Positions 15,885-24,214 of a stretch of 64,000 nucleotides of DNA are shown here, piece after piece. The stretch is taken from assembly GCA_018365895.1 (NCBI GenBank), contig JAGZJD010000005.1, positions 3,678-67,677 of the forward strand. Direction: 5' to 3'. The notes below the pieces were generated by a model that searched no databases, was not told the origin of the DNA, and saw only the letters and a list, made by a program, of their open reading frames with translations. Source of the DNA: Lachnospiraceae bacterium. Its GTDB lineage: Bacteria; Bacillota_A; Clostridia; Lachnospirales; Lachnospiraceae. A program made the position numbers and the translations under genes. The stretch's first letter is position 1; every line of letters begins with the position of its first letter.

Positions 15885-18364
15885 AAGCCTTCTTTTCCAT
15901 TGCCGGCGCTGAAAACAGGAACCGGCTGCTGATCTTGACGGGATACATAGAGGGAATAGCCGTCTGGAACACGAAGCAGCACAGGGCCTCCGTTGGTAGA
16001 GAAGATGGTGGCTTCCTGTAGGCGTCCTTTTTCCCAGCACATAGAAATATGTAGATTACCACGGGCAACGAGTCCACTGACTTGACCGCATTTCCATGCA
16101 TCCGGCAGTGCCGGGAGAAGATCAATACAGTCAAGGTGGCTTTGGAGAAGCATTTCTGCGACTCCCGCAGTTAGGGCAAAGTTGCCGTCAATCTGAAACG
16201 GAGGATGTGTATCCCAGAGATTTGTCATAATTCCCGTTTTCAGAAGATCAGTAATAAGCTTGTGGGCGCGGTTTCCTTTATGGAGCCGCGCCCATGTGTT
16301 AATGCGCTGTCCCATTCCCCAGCCGGTGCTTTCGTCTGTCCGGCAGTTCATGGAAATTTCTGCGGCCTTTAGAAGTTCCGGGGTGTCTAAAGAAATCAGA
16401 GTTCCCGGATAAACGCCAAGCAAATGTGAAATATGCCGGTGTTCAAATCCTTGTCCAAGAGTATTTACAAGTGTTTCTTCATACCATTCTTTAATTTGTC
16501 CGTTAGAACCAATCTCAATCGGTCCTTTCAACCGTTTCATATGATCTTCCCAGACTGCTATAAGTGCATCGTCAGTTTTGAGGATGCGGGCTGCCTGAAT
16601 TACATTGTGGTAGAGCTGCCAGATCAGTGTATGTTCATAAGTATTTCCGGCAGTGCGCGGTCCGTGCTCCGGAGAAAAAGACGGAGCAGAAATCAAGTGT
16701 CCGTCAGAATCTTCTACAAGAAGCTGGTCATAGAGAATAGCCTCTTCTTTCATCATTGGATAAATGTATTCTCGAAGATATTCGATATCATTTGTGTATT
16801 CATAATATTCCCAACAATTCTGCAAGAGCCATGGAACAACAGCCGGAGACCAGCCCCAGTCAAAGATCCAGCCTGGACAAGTCCAGCCGTAAGGCGTATT
16901 TTGAGTATGTGCCATGAAACCATTTTCCGGGTGGGTTTCTGTACTTGTAATTCCGGAATAAATGGCGGCAGTTACCCTGCCCGGAGCCCGCAGAGAATCA
17001 GTGTATCGAATGAGAGGCTTCCCACACTCAGCCAGATTTGTATTATAAACAGGCCAGTAATTCATCTGTAGATTTACATTCAAGTGATAATCCGCATGCC
17101 AGATAGAATTATTTGCACCGGCCCAGATTCCCTGTAAGTTAGAAGGCAAGGTTTCACGGTAAGGATCATCAGGAGGCGTCTCTCTTGAGGAGGCAATCGT
17201 CAGATAGCGCCCATATTGGAAAAGGAGTGTTTCCAGATAACGCTGTGCATCATCGGAGGCCAGATGATGACGATAAGCTTCCAGTAATGTATCTGTTGAG
17301 AGTTCCCATGATTTTTCCCCCTGCGCTGTGCATACTTCATGGCAGGATGTGGATTGTTTCTCTAAATTCAGCCGTACTCTGTGGAAAAGATTAGAGTAAT
17401 CAGTAACATGTCTTAGTTTAAGCTCCTCATAGGAAGCGTGCTGTATAAAAGCAGCAGCGCGGTTCACATAAGAGAGAATACGGGCTTCAAGCTGGGAAGA
17501 AGTTTCTCCTGTACGGTAAACAGGATAGTTATTCTTATAATCTGTTCCAATGGAAGTAATCAGAAATACAGATTTTGCCCGTTTGACCGATACATATTCC
17601 GGCAGTGACAGACATTCTCCTTCCTCGGTCAGGATCTGGGTGTGAGAACAGAATTTTAAGTCATTATCATCTAATGTTCCGTTAATGGAAATACATCCAT
17701 TTTCTACAGAGGTTTTCCAGTGGCGCTGATAGGCAATCGGAGCGATCGGACAGCAGGAATTACCAGGAGTATTGTCAGGAATTACAGAAACATTCACATC
17801 CAGCCCATCGGGATGATCGGAGGATAGTTTTGTGACAAGTACGTTATCCGGGTAACTGATAAAGCTTTCTCGTGTATAGTGTACTCCGTCACAGTCAAAG
17901 GATATGCTGCAGAGGGCAGTATCCAGATTAAGAGATCTTGTATAATTCGTTACATGAGAAGGATCAGGCTGCGGAAAATCCAGATACATATTAGCATAGC
18001 TTAGAAAAAAGCCATATCCGTAAGCGCCTTCTTCATCAAAAAGTCCGGTGAGTTCATCACAGAGTTTGCGGGCTTTATCAACCTTTCCGGAAAGAAAAAG
18101 GTTTTGAATTTCATGGAGTGTTTTTCCGTTTCGCCCTTTTTCAGGAAGATTTCCACCCTGATAATCCGGTCTTCGGCTGGATGGCCCGCCGGACCAGAGA
18201 GATTTTTCGTTTAACTGGATTCGTTCGCGAGCAATGCCGCCGAAAATACTTGCGCCAATTCCGCCATTGCCAAGAGGAAGAGACCATTTTTCCCATCCGT
18301 CATAGCTATCAGGAGTTTCTGTGTGATAGATTAGTTTTAAAGGTTTGCTGTTATAGTGTTCCAT
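15836..18364 (-). CDS. GH95 alpha-L-fucosidase
   Basis: The 842-residue enzyme matches glycoside hydrolase family 95 over its full length: N-terminal sandwich domain (PLGNGGIGASIFGG, QLNEKSLWSGGP), then an (alpha/alpha)6 barrel and a C-terminal domain. The inverting catalytic set is visible: Asn429 and Asn431 in HLNVNLQMNYW, acid Glu566 in SFSPEHGP and the WDTHPPFQIDGNFA segment that supplies the Asp. It removes alpha-1,2-linked fucose from host or milk glycans. No signal peptide is visible, so it is probably intracellular. GGAACTGCC before the ATG is a weak site. It is transcribed away from the PRD regulator and faces the EamA gene. Confidence 0.93.
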   Translation of the reverse strand: MEHYNSKPLKLIYHTETPDSYDGWEKWSLPLGNGGIGASIFGGIARERIQLNEKSLWSGGPSSRRPDYQGGNLPEKGRNGKTLHEIQNLFLSGKVDKARKLCDELTGLFDEEGAYGYGFFLSYANMYLDFPQPDPSHVTNYTRSLNLDTALCSISFDCDGVHYTRESFISYPDNVLVTKLSSDHPDGLDVNVSVIPDNTPGNSCCPIAPIAYQRHWKTSVENGCISINGTLDDNDLKFCSHTQILTEEGECLSLPEYVSVKRAKSVFLITSIGTDYKNNYPVYRTGETSSQLEARILSYVNRAAAFIQHASYEELKLRHVTDYSNLFHRVRLNLEKQSTSCHEVCTAQGEKSWELSTDTLLEAYRHHLASDDAQRYLETLLFQYGRYLTIASSRETPPDDPYRETLPSNLQGIWAGANNSIWHADYHLNVNLQMNYWPVYNTNLAECGKPLIRYTDSLRAPGRVTAAIYSGITSTETHPENGFMAHTQNTPYGWTCPGWIFDWGWSPAVVPWLLQNCWEYYEYTNDIEYLREYIYPMMKEEAILYDQLLVEDSDGHLISAPSFSPEHGPRTAGNTYEHTLIWQLYHNVIQAARILKTDDALIAVWEDHMKRLKGPIEIGSNGQIKEWYEETLVNTLGQGFEHRHISHLLGVYPGTLISLDTPELLKAAEISMNCRTDESTGWGMGQRINTWARLHKGNRAHKLITDLLKTGIMTNLWDTHPPFQIDGNFALTAGVAEMLLQSHLDCIDLLPALPDAWKCGQVSGLVARGNLHISMCWEKGRLQEATIFSTNGGPVLLRVPDGYSLYVSRQDQQPVPVFSAGNGKEGFQSESGISYCCRFLGR

Positions 18365-18427
18365 GGCAGTTCCTTTCGCATAAAATAGATTTTTTTAGTA
18401 GTATATCAGATGCGGAGTCATTTTGGC

Positions 18428-18472
18428 AGTAAAAAAATCGGTGGATTGTGTAGTAAAAAAGCCGATAGATTG
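18428..18472 (+). repeat. Imperfect tandem direct repeat upstream of the PRD regulator
   Basis: AGTAAAAAAATCGGTGGATTG (18428-18448; 21 bp) and AGTAAAAAAGCCGATAGATT(G) (18452-18472) share most positions with a 24-bp period, ending at the -35 box of the regulator promoter. This arrangement suits two adjacent regulator molecules on one DNA face. Confidence 0.45.
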
Positions 18473-18498
18473 ACAGCGGAAGTGTCAGCCGATATGAT
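18470..18498 (+). promoter_or_regulatory. Promoter of the PRD regulator gene
   Basis: TTGACA (18470-18475), 17-bp spacer, TATGAT (18493-18498), about 38 bp before the start codon at 18542. Confidence 0.6.
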
Positions 18499-18541
18499 AT
18501 ATATTAGGTAAGAACGACAAGAGAAAAACGGGAGGACCCCC

Positions 18542-20437
18542 ATGCTGACAAAAAGACAACAAATGATTGTAACGCTTATGAATAAGCAGAGAGACTGGAT
18601 TGTAGGAAAAGATCTTGCAAGACTTTTGAACGTCTCGGACCGCACGATTCGAAATGATATTGCATCAATTAATGAATTTTACAGGGAAACGGTAATTGAA
18701 TCAAATCTTCGAAAAGGATATAGAATTCAGGAAAGCAAAGTGAAAGGAACGATTGAGGACAGAAAAGAAACACTTCCGGAAACAGGAGAGGAGCGCAGGC
18801 GGTATCTTCTCAAAATGTTGTTGGAAAGCAGTCAGGTAAATTTCTATGAATTGTCAGAACAGATGTGTATTTCAGAATTTTCTCTTGAAAATGATGTGAA
18901 CAAAATCCGCAGATTGCTGGAAAATTATCCGGAGTTAAAGATTGTTCGCAAAAATAATATGCTGCAGCTTGTTGGGGAAGAACGCGAGAAAAGACATCTT
19001 TATGAAGAATTGATTTTGTTTCATATGAGCGGCAATTTGCTGAATTTGAATAAGATAGCAGAAAATTTTAAAAAGTTTGATCTTTTAAAAGTAAAAGAAG
19101 TTCTGAAAGAGATTTTGGAAGAGGCTCACTATGAAATCAGTGATAGAAGAGTACCATCTTTATTGCTTCATATCGGAATCATTTTGGAAAGAATTTTTAC
19201 GTATCATTTTTTAGAGAAGGAAGGCAGAGAGGAAGAAGTGAAAAACCTTCCGGAATATGAAATTTCCAGAAGATTTTTTGATAAACTCAGCCGGAGATTG
19301 ACTCTAAATATTGTGGAAACGGAAGTTTCGGATTTCGCAGTGTATTTGAAGCTGGGAAATAAGAAAAATTATTTTGAAAAAGAACAGATGGAAGAATTTG
19401 TTTCTGATTTGGTAGAACATATCATCATTGAAATTAAGGAACATTTTGACATTGATTTTAGTGATGATAAAGAATTCAGGCTTGGATTGGAGCTTCATAT
19501 GGTATCACTTTTGAAGAGGCATTATGAACATGTGGAGATTGATAATACATGCCTGGAAGAAGTGAAGAGAAAATACCCATTGATATTTGAGATGGGTGTG
19601 TGGGTATGCAAGATTATGGAAGACTATCTGCAGATCACTATCAGCGAAAATGAGATTTCTTTCATTGCGCTTCATATTGGCTCTGCATATGAACGGGCGA
19701 ATTTAAGGAGAAAGTACAGAGGTATTCTGATCTGTCCTCATAATAGGACAGTAAAAGAGCTTTGTGTACAGAAGATTATGAATCGGTTTGATGACCGGAT
19801 TGAAATGATTGATTGTATGAGTTATTTTGAAGAATCTGCCATACTTGAAAAAAGACCGGATTTTATTCTTGCGACACAGTCGGTAGTACATTCGCTCGAT
19901 ATTATAACAGCCGAAATATCCATGTTTTTTGACTATAAGGATGAAGCTGTTGTATTCCAGACTTTGAATCGGATGGATCAGATCCGATATAAAAATAATT
20001 TTCAGTTTTTTATTTTAAATCTTATCAGAAAGGATTTCTTTACCGTCGATATGACGGAAGAACAGCCGGAAGAAATTATATCTGTTATGTGTGACCGCCT
20101 ATATGCCCGCGGATATGTAAAAAAAGATTTTAAAGAGGGAGTTTTAAAAAGAGAAAGTCTTTCTCCGACTTCGTTTTTTCATGGATTCGCCATTCCGCAT
20201 AATATGTCTCATAAGGCGACAGTACATTCGGCAATCAGTACTGCAATTTTAAAGCGCCCTGTCAAATGGGGGAACTATGAAGTGAGGTTTGTCTTTTTGC
20301 TTGCAATCACAGAAGAAAATCGAAATTTCTTAAAGATCTTTTTTGACTGGCTTGACGATGTCGTTTCTGATTCTGAAAAATTTGCCAGACTTGTGGAGGT
20401 GCAGGATTACCAGAGTTTTGTAGATACATTATTGTAA
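18542..20437 (+). CDS. BglG/LicR-type PRD transcriptional regulator with EIIA domain
   Basis: The 631-residue protein has an N-terminal HTH (residues 1-60: MIVTLMNKQRDWIVGKDLAR, LNVSDRTIRNDI), a second Mga-like HTH (about 85-150), two PRD domains with phosphorylatable histidines (for example LHIGIILERIFTYH and LHMVSLLKRHYEHV; LHIGSAYERAN in the second), an EIIB-like domain (RGILICPHNRTVKELC, lacking the usual active-site Cys after the loop) and a C-terminal EIIA-Fru/Mtl domain with FHGFAIPHNMS. Such activators sense PTS phosphorylation and switch on the neighbouring PTS operon. It has its own TTGACA/TATGAT promoter preceded by a tandem repeat. Confidence 0.9.
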   Translation: MLTKRQQMIVTLMNKQRDWIVGKDLARLLNVSDRTIRNDIASINEFYRETVIESNLRKGYRIQESKVKGTIEDRKETLPETGEERRRYLLKMLLESSQVNFYELSEQMCISEFSLENDVNKIRRLLENYPELKIVRKNNMLQLVGEEREKRHLYEELILFHMSGNLLNLNKIAENFKKFDLLKVKEVLKEILEEAHYEISDRRVPSLLLHIGIILERIFTYHFLEKEGREEEVKNLPEYEISRRFFDKLSRRLTLNIVETEVSDFAVYLKLGNKKNYFEKEQMEEFVSDLVEHIIIEIKEHFDIDFSDDKEFRLGLELHMVSLLKRHYEHVEIDNTCLEEVKRKYPLIFEMGVWVCKIMEDYLQITISENEISFIALHIGSAYERANLRRKYRGILICPHNRTVKELCVQKIMNRFDDRIEMIDCMSYFEESAILEKRPDFILATQSVVHSLDIITAEISMFFDYKDEAVVFQTLNRMDQIRYKNNFQFFILNLIRKDFFTVDMTEEQPEEIISVMCDRLYARGYVKKDFKEGVLKRESLSPTSFFHGFAIPHNMSHKATVHSAISTAILKRPVKWGNYEVRFVFLLAITEENRNFLKIFFDWLDDVVSDSEKFARLVEVQDYQSFVDTLL

Positions 20438-20466
20438 ATATATCCTTTTCCTAAATTGCAGCGTAT

Positions 20467-20482
20467 TTCCTAATACTAGGAA
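20467..20482 (+). promoter_or_regulatory. Palindrome upstream of the PTS genes
   Basis: TTCCTA-ATAC-TAGGAA is a perfect 6-4-6 inverted repeat 78 bp before the EIIA start, a possible binding site for the PRD regulator. TATACT at 20515-20520 could be the -10 of the PTS transcript, but no good -35 is seen. Confidence 0.35.
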
Positions 20483-20560
20483 GAAGAAGTGGAAGATAAT
20501 AAATGAATATGAGTTATACTTTATGAAAGAGTTAAAAAGCGGAAGAGAGGAGGATGGAAA

Positions 20561-20893
20561 ATGGAAGGACTGGAACTTATTTGTTTTCAGATCATTTCTT
20601 TTGCAGGAGAGGCAAAAAGCGCGTATATGGGAGCAATCCACACAGCAAAGGCAGGGAACTATGAAGAAGCAGAGAAGATGATCAAAGAAGGAAGCAATGT
20701 ATTTTTGCAGGCACATAAAGCACATGCAGATCTAATCCAGAAGGAAGCTGCCGGAGATATGACAGAGACACCGAATTTACTGCTGATTCATGCAGAAGAC
20801 CAGTTAATGGCAGCAGAGACATGTAAGATTCTGGCAGTAGAATTGATTGATACTTATAAACGCATTTCCATTTTAGAAGCAAAAGAAGCGTAA
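20561..20893 (+). CDS. PTS lactose/cellobiose-type EIIA
   Basis: The 110-residue three-helix protein belongs to the EIIA-Lac family. The phosphorylated histidine is His77 in LLIHAEDQLM, and the trimer-forming Asp is likely the one in the same motif. It accepts phosphate from HPr and passes it to the EIIB encoded next. GAGGAGG lies just before the ATG. The order EIIA-EIIB-EIIC with 16- and 32-bp gaps, preceded by a PRD activator, defines a complete sugar uptake operon, probably for a beta-linked disaccharide or aminosugar dimer. No glycosidase is encoded inside the operon, so the sugar is not identified. Confidence 0.93.
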   Translation: MEGLELICFQIISFAGEAKSAYMGAIHTAKAGNYEEAEKMIKEGSNVFLQAHKAHADLIQKEAAGDMTETPNLLLIHAEDQLMAAETCKILAVELIDTYKRISILEAKEA

Positions 20894-20909
20894 AAGAGAG
20901 GAAAATGAT

Positions 20910-21233
20910 ATGAAGAAAGTATATTTATTTTGTAGTGCAGGAATGTCAACAAGTATGTTAGCTGCTAAGATGCAGGAAGTTGCTAATTCACATGAATTGG
21001 ATATGGAAGTTGCAGCATTTCCACATGAGCAGATCGGAGAGATTATTGCATCAAAACATCCGGATTGCATTTTACTTGGACCGCAGGTGAAATATCTGTA
21101 TGACCAGACAGTAAAAGAATATGAAAAGACAGGAATTCCGATTGCTGTAATTGATTCCGGAGATTACGGAATGATGAATGGTGAGAAGGTTCTGAAATCT
21201 GCAATTAAAATGATGCGGGCTGCAGGAAAGTAA
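20910..21233 (+). CDS. PTS lactose/cellobiose-type EIIB
   Basis: The 107-residue protein starts KKVYLFCSAGMSTSML, with the active-site Cys8 in the P-loop typical of EIIB-Cel. The rest (HEQIGEIIASKHPDCILLGP, QVKYLYDQTV) matches the family over the full length. It transfers phosphate from EIIA to the sugar during transport by EIIC. GAGGAAAATGAT upstream gives the ribosome binding site. The stop is 32 bp before the EIIC start. Confidence 0.94.
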   Translation: MKKVYLFCSAGMSTSMLAAKMQEVANSHELDMEVAAFPHEQIGEIIASKHPDCILLGPQVKYLYDQTVKEYEKTGIPIAVIDSGDYGMMNGEKVLKSAIKMMRAAGK

Positions 21234-21265
21234 GAGAGTAAACGAGAGGAAAAGGATATATACTT

Positions 21266-22612
21266 ATGAAGAAATTCACGGAATTTTTGGAGAAATATTT
21301 ATCTCCGCTGGGGGCGAAACTGGGGAATCAGAGACATCTGCAGGCGTTGTCTAACGGTATGATGATGACATTACCGCTGCTTGTTATCGGTTCTATTTTT
21401 ATGATTTTAAATAACCCGCCGATCAATCTGGAAACAGTGGATATGAACACGACAAATATGTTTATCCGCTTTTTGATTAATTGGAAAGAATGGGCAGTTG
21501 AAAACAGCGAATGGATTTTAGCACCATATAATATGACGTTTGGAATGTTGGGCTTGATGACTGCATTTTCTGTTGCATATTGTCTGGCAAAGAGCTATAA
21601 AATGAACGCAGCAGTAAATGGTATTATGTCAATGTCAGTATTCTTACTTGTGTGTTCAAAAGTTGTTCAGGTTCCGGTTGGAGACGATGCAACTATTTCA
21701 GCAATCACATCACAGTATCTGACAAGCGACGGATTATTTATTGCTTTAATCCTGAGTTTTGTATGTGTAGAAATTAACCGTATGGTAGATAAGCTTGGAA
21801 TTAAAGTGAAGTTCCCGTCATCTGTGCCAAGTATGGTCGGAACATTTGTAAACTCATTACTTCCGCTTTTAGTAAATATTATTATTGTATATGGTGTAAA
21901 CCTCATATTAATTGCTGTTATTGGAAAATCTATTCCGGAAGCAATTATGGGACTGCTGACACCGGCAATTGATGTAGGAAATAATATCTGGGTATATGCC
22001 GGAATTATTATGTTCTCAAATATTTTATGGTTCTTTGGAATCAATGGAACATCAGTTGTATTCTCAATTGTATTCATGATCGGTATTGCCGGAACAGGTG
22101 CAAATGCTGCGCTTGTAGCAGACGGACTGGCGCCGACAAACCCAATGAACCTTCAGTTATTCCGCTATGCAATGCTCGGAGGTGCAGGAGGAACTCTCGG
22201 ATTGATCGTACTGATGTGGAAATCCAAATCTGCGAAGTTAAAATCACTTGCAAGAATTTCTATCGTGCCGGGAATTTGTTCTATTAATGAGCCGATCACT
22301 TTTGGTGTGCCGATGACATATAATCCGGTTCTTGCAATTCCATATATCCTGACACCATCTATCTGTGTTGTATTGGGATATTATGCACAGGTACTTGGAT
22401 TTATTACACCGGGATATATTGCAGATCCATCCTTTATTCCGTTCTTTATTCAGGGATGGATGTCAGGAATGGATTTCAGAAATGTTATCTTTATGTTCTT
22501 ATGTATCGCATTAAGTGTACTGTTCTATTACCCATTCTTTAAGGTATATGAGAAACAGGCAATTGAAAAAGAATTAAAAGAAGCTGAAGAGGAGGAAGAT
22601 TTCGAATGGTAA
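21266..22612 (+). CDS. PTS cellobiose-type EIIC permease
   Basis: The 448-residue membrane protein has about ten helices and the EIIC-Cel signatures LPLLVIGSIFMILNNPP near the N terminus, WFFGINGTSVV in the middle and the sugar-binding SINEPITFGVPMTYNP motif (about residues 338-355). It forms the sugar channel of the PTS complex. The C terminus (KELKEAEEEEDF) is acidic and overlaps the start of the following gene by 7 bp, so that gene is translationally coupled to the permease. Confidence 0.94.
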   Translation: MKKFTEFLEKYLSPLGAKLGNQRHLQALSNGMMMTLPLLVIGSIFMILNNPPINLETVDMNTTNMFIRFLINWKEWAVENSEWILAPYNMTFGMLGLMTAFSVAYCLAKSYKMNAAVNGIMSMSVFLLVCSKVVQVPVGDDATISAITSQYLTSDGLFIALILSFVCVEINRMVDKLGIKVKFPSSVPSMVGTFVNSLLPLLVNIIIVYGVNLILIAVIGKSIPEAIMGLLTPAIDVGNNIWVYAGIIMFSNILWFFGINGTSVVFSIVFMIGIAGTGANAALVADGLAPTNPMNLQLFRYAMLGGAGGTLGLIVLMWKSKSAKLKSLARISIVPGICSINEPITFGVPMTYNPVLAIPYILTPSICVVLGYYAQVLGFITPGYIADPSFIPFFIQGWMSGMDFRNVIFMFLCIALSVLFYYPFFKVYEKQAIEKELKEAEEEEDFEW

Positions 22613-23220
22613 AAAAGACAATGTATGATCCATGGCAGTCAATCACAACACGCAATGGCTATTACTGCGATGAAGTAATTTCAGCGCTGCAAAAAAGCAT
22701 CAGACGGGCAAATGAAGAAGATGCCTGCAAATTTGCGTACGAATTATATATTTCATCTCCGGAGTTGGAAGAAAAGATGTGGAGACGTCTTCTGACAATT
22801 TCGGTAGAAGATATTGGAATGGGAAATCCGATGGCAGCAGTTGTTGTAAACAGCTTGTTCCAGATGAGAAAAGAATTTGATTATGCTGACGGAGACCGCC
22901 CGATTTATTTCATCCACGCGATTCGCTATCTTGTTCAGTCACAAAAAGACAGATCCAGTGATCTGTTAAAGAACATCTGTATTAAGGGATTTGCCATGGG
23001 AGAACTTCCGGAAATCCCGGATGTAGCGCTGGATAAACATACACGCCGCGGACAGGAAATGGGAAGAGATTCCTTCCACTTCCTCCACGAGGCAAGTAAA
23101 GTATTCCCGCAGGCAGAAATCGATAACGATTATAAAGAGCGGTATGAAGAAATGCTGAAACGTTATGATCCGGAAAATGTGTCACCGACAACATTTAAGT
23201 TCAACGGCTGGCAGTTCTAA
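22606..23220 (+). CDS. Stand-alone protein resembling the RarA/MgsA C-terminal domain
   Basis: This 204-residue soluble protein has no Walker motifs. Its helical sequence matches the C-terminal half of RarA/MgsA clamp-loader-like ATPases: EVISALQKSIRRANEEDA corresponds to the SALHKSIRGSDPDAALYW region, and LLTISVEDIGMGNPMAAVVV to the RRLIRMASEDIGLADP region. A later segment, DVALDKHTRRGQEMGRD, resembles the RarA tail LDTHTRRGREMGRG. RarA is a replication-fork protein, yet this gene overlaps the EIIC gene by 7 bp and ends the PTS operon. I recall similar annotations in PTS operons of other Firmicutes. Its job is unknown; it could be a domain reused for protein binding. A strong terminator follows. 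Confidence 0.72.
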   Translation: MVKKTMYDPWQSITTRNGYYCDEVISALQKSIRRANEEDACKFAYELYISSPELEEKMWRRLLTISVEDIGMGNPMAAVVVNSLFQMRKEFDYADGDRPIYFIHAIRYLVQSQKDRSSDLLKNICIKGFAMGELPEIPDVALDKHTRRGQEMGRDSFHFLHEASKVFPQAEIDNDYKERYEEMLKRYDPENVSPTTFKFNGWQF

Positions 23221-23222
23221 AC

Positions 23223-23262
23223 AAACAGGCGCCAATCCCGTATGGGATCGGCGCCTGTTTTC
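23223..23262 (+). terminator. Terminator between the PTS operon and hsp20
   Basis: AAACAGGCGCC (23223-23233) pairs with GGCGCCTGTTT (23250-23260), with an inner ATCCC/GGGAT stem and GTAT loop, and TTTT at the end. It lies between converging genes and probably serves both. Confidence 0.75.
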
Positions 23263-23277
23263 ATACATTCATTCAGT

Positions 23278-23727
23278 TTATCCTTCAATGGCAATTTGTT
23301 TGTGCTCTTCAACTACTTTTTTATCTTTTTTCGGAACGGACAGCTTCAAAATACCATTCTCATATCTGGCTTTAATCTCTTCCTGACCAATGCCTTCACC
23401 GACATAGAAGCTTCTGCTCATAGCACCTGCATAGCGTTCCTGACGGATATAGTTACCTTTCTTGTCCTGTTCGTCTTTATTCAGACCCTTCGAAGCAGAG
23501 ACAGTTAAATAACCGTTATCAAGCTTGGCAGATATCTCATCTTTCTTAAATCCCGGAAGATCGATATCAAGTTCATAGGAATCTTCTGTCTCGCGGACAT
23601 CTGTTTTCATCATGTTTTTTGCATGTTTGCCATAGAGAGGATTTTTCTTGTCCCAGAAGTTATCAAATGGGAAATCCATCCAGTCATCAAATAAGTTTTC
23701 TCCAAAAATACTAGGCATCATCATCAT
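23278..23727 (-). CDS. Hsp20/alpha-crystallin small heat-shock protein
   Basis: The 149-residue protein carries an alpha-crystallin domain (about residues 38-140: DVRETEDSYELDIDLPGFKK, then ISAKLDNGYLTVSA), the conserved FYVGEGI strand, the A-x-x-x-N-G-x-L motif (ARYENGILKLSVP) and a C-terminal extension ending IAIEG. It is an ATP-independent holdase that binds unfolding proteins. The start is the first of the ATG codons in an ATG repeat, 9 bp after AAGGAGG-like bases. Upstream lies a promoter with a half-conserved CIRCE element, which suggests HrcA or stress control. Confidence 0.93.
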   Translation of the reverse strand: MMMMPSIFGENLFDDWMDFPFDNFWDKKNPLYGKHAKNMMKTDVRETEDSYELDIDLPGFKKDEISAKLDNGYLTVSASKGLNKDEQDKKGNYIRQERYAGAMSRSFYVGEGIGQEEIKARYENGILKLSVPKKDKKVVEEHKQIAIEG

Positions 23728-23758
23728 AAGTCATATCTCCTTCCTTTGTTATAGCTGT

Positions 23759-23801
23759 AATATAACACATATTATTTGCAAAGTAAAGGGGCGAGTGCTA
23801 A
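23759..23801 (-). promoter_or_regulatory. hsp20 promoter with degenerate CIRCE element
   Basis: On the minus strand TTAGCACTC-GCCCCTTTA-CTTTGCAAA occupies 23801-23775: the left arm is a perfect CIRCE half site with the correct 9-bp spacer, and the right arm matches 5 of 9 positions. Within and after it, TTTACT (23787-23782), a 17-bp spacer and TATATT (23764-23759) form the promoter. HrcA binding is inferred. Confidence 0.5.
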
Positions 23802-23981
23802 TTTTTTGTGAAAAAACTGTGAACACCGGAATTTGTAGTTTTAAAATAAAGTGAATAGAAAAAAATCTGGAGAAAATACGTGAAAAATATCCACTTGTAT
23901 CAGATAAGGATGGCATTCCGATAGAAGCATAGCAGAAAGTTGTGTATTCCAGAGATGTAGATCAATTAAGTAGGAATTGCA

Positions 23982-24140
23982 TTGACGTTGGAAGTGACAG
24001 AGAGTATTGACATTGATGAGACAAAGATTGATAGATGTTTTGTGACGAGAATTCAATGTAATGCGTATAATTATCGTTTGCTTAATAATATAATTGAGCT
24101 GGCTCATTGTGCTCAGATTCAGGTTTGCTGTGAAGGTGTG
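23982..24140 (+). pseudogene. EAL-domain (c-di-GMP phosphodiesterase) remnant
   Basis: A short frame reads DIDETKIDRCFVTRIQCNAY, then LLNNIIELAHCAQIQVCCEG and VET. This is a central piece of an EAL domain (the KIDR-F and V-EGVET motifs that normally carry metal and general-base residues). The N-terminal EAL motif itself and everything after VET are missing; after it the frame is random. About 53 codons remain, so it is a degraded fragment between hsp20 and the MATE gene. Confidence 0.65.
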
Positions 24141-24174
24141 GAAACATATTTTCAGAAAAACTCACATAATCATT

Positions 24175-24196
24175 ACGGCGGCAAAGATGCCGCCGT
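24175..24196 (-). terminator. Possible terminator of the MATE gene
   Basis: ACGGCGGCA / TGCCGCCGT, a perfect 9-bp G+C-rich stem with a 4-base loop, 19 bp beyond the MATE stop codon. The following bases on the minus strand are only weakly T-rich. Confidence 0.4.
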
Positions 24197-24214
24197 TAAA
24201 TTCTATAGACATTA

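Noticed and set aside
16433..17071. Plus-strand frame inside the GH95 gene
   Set aside because: Shadow of the fucosidase coding sequence; no start signal and no family.
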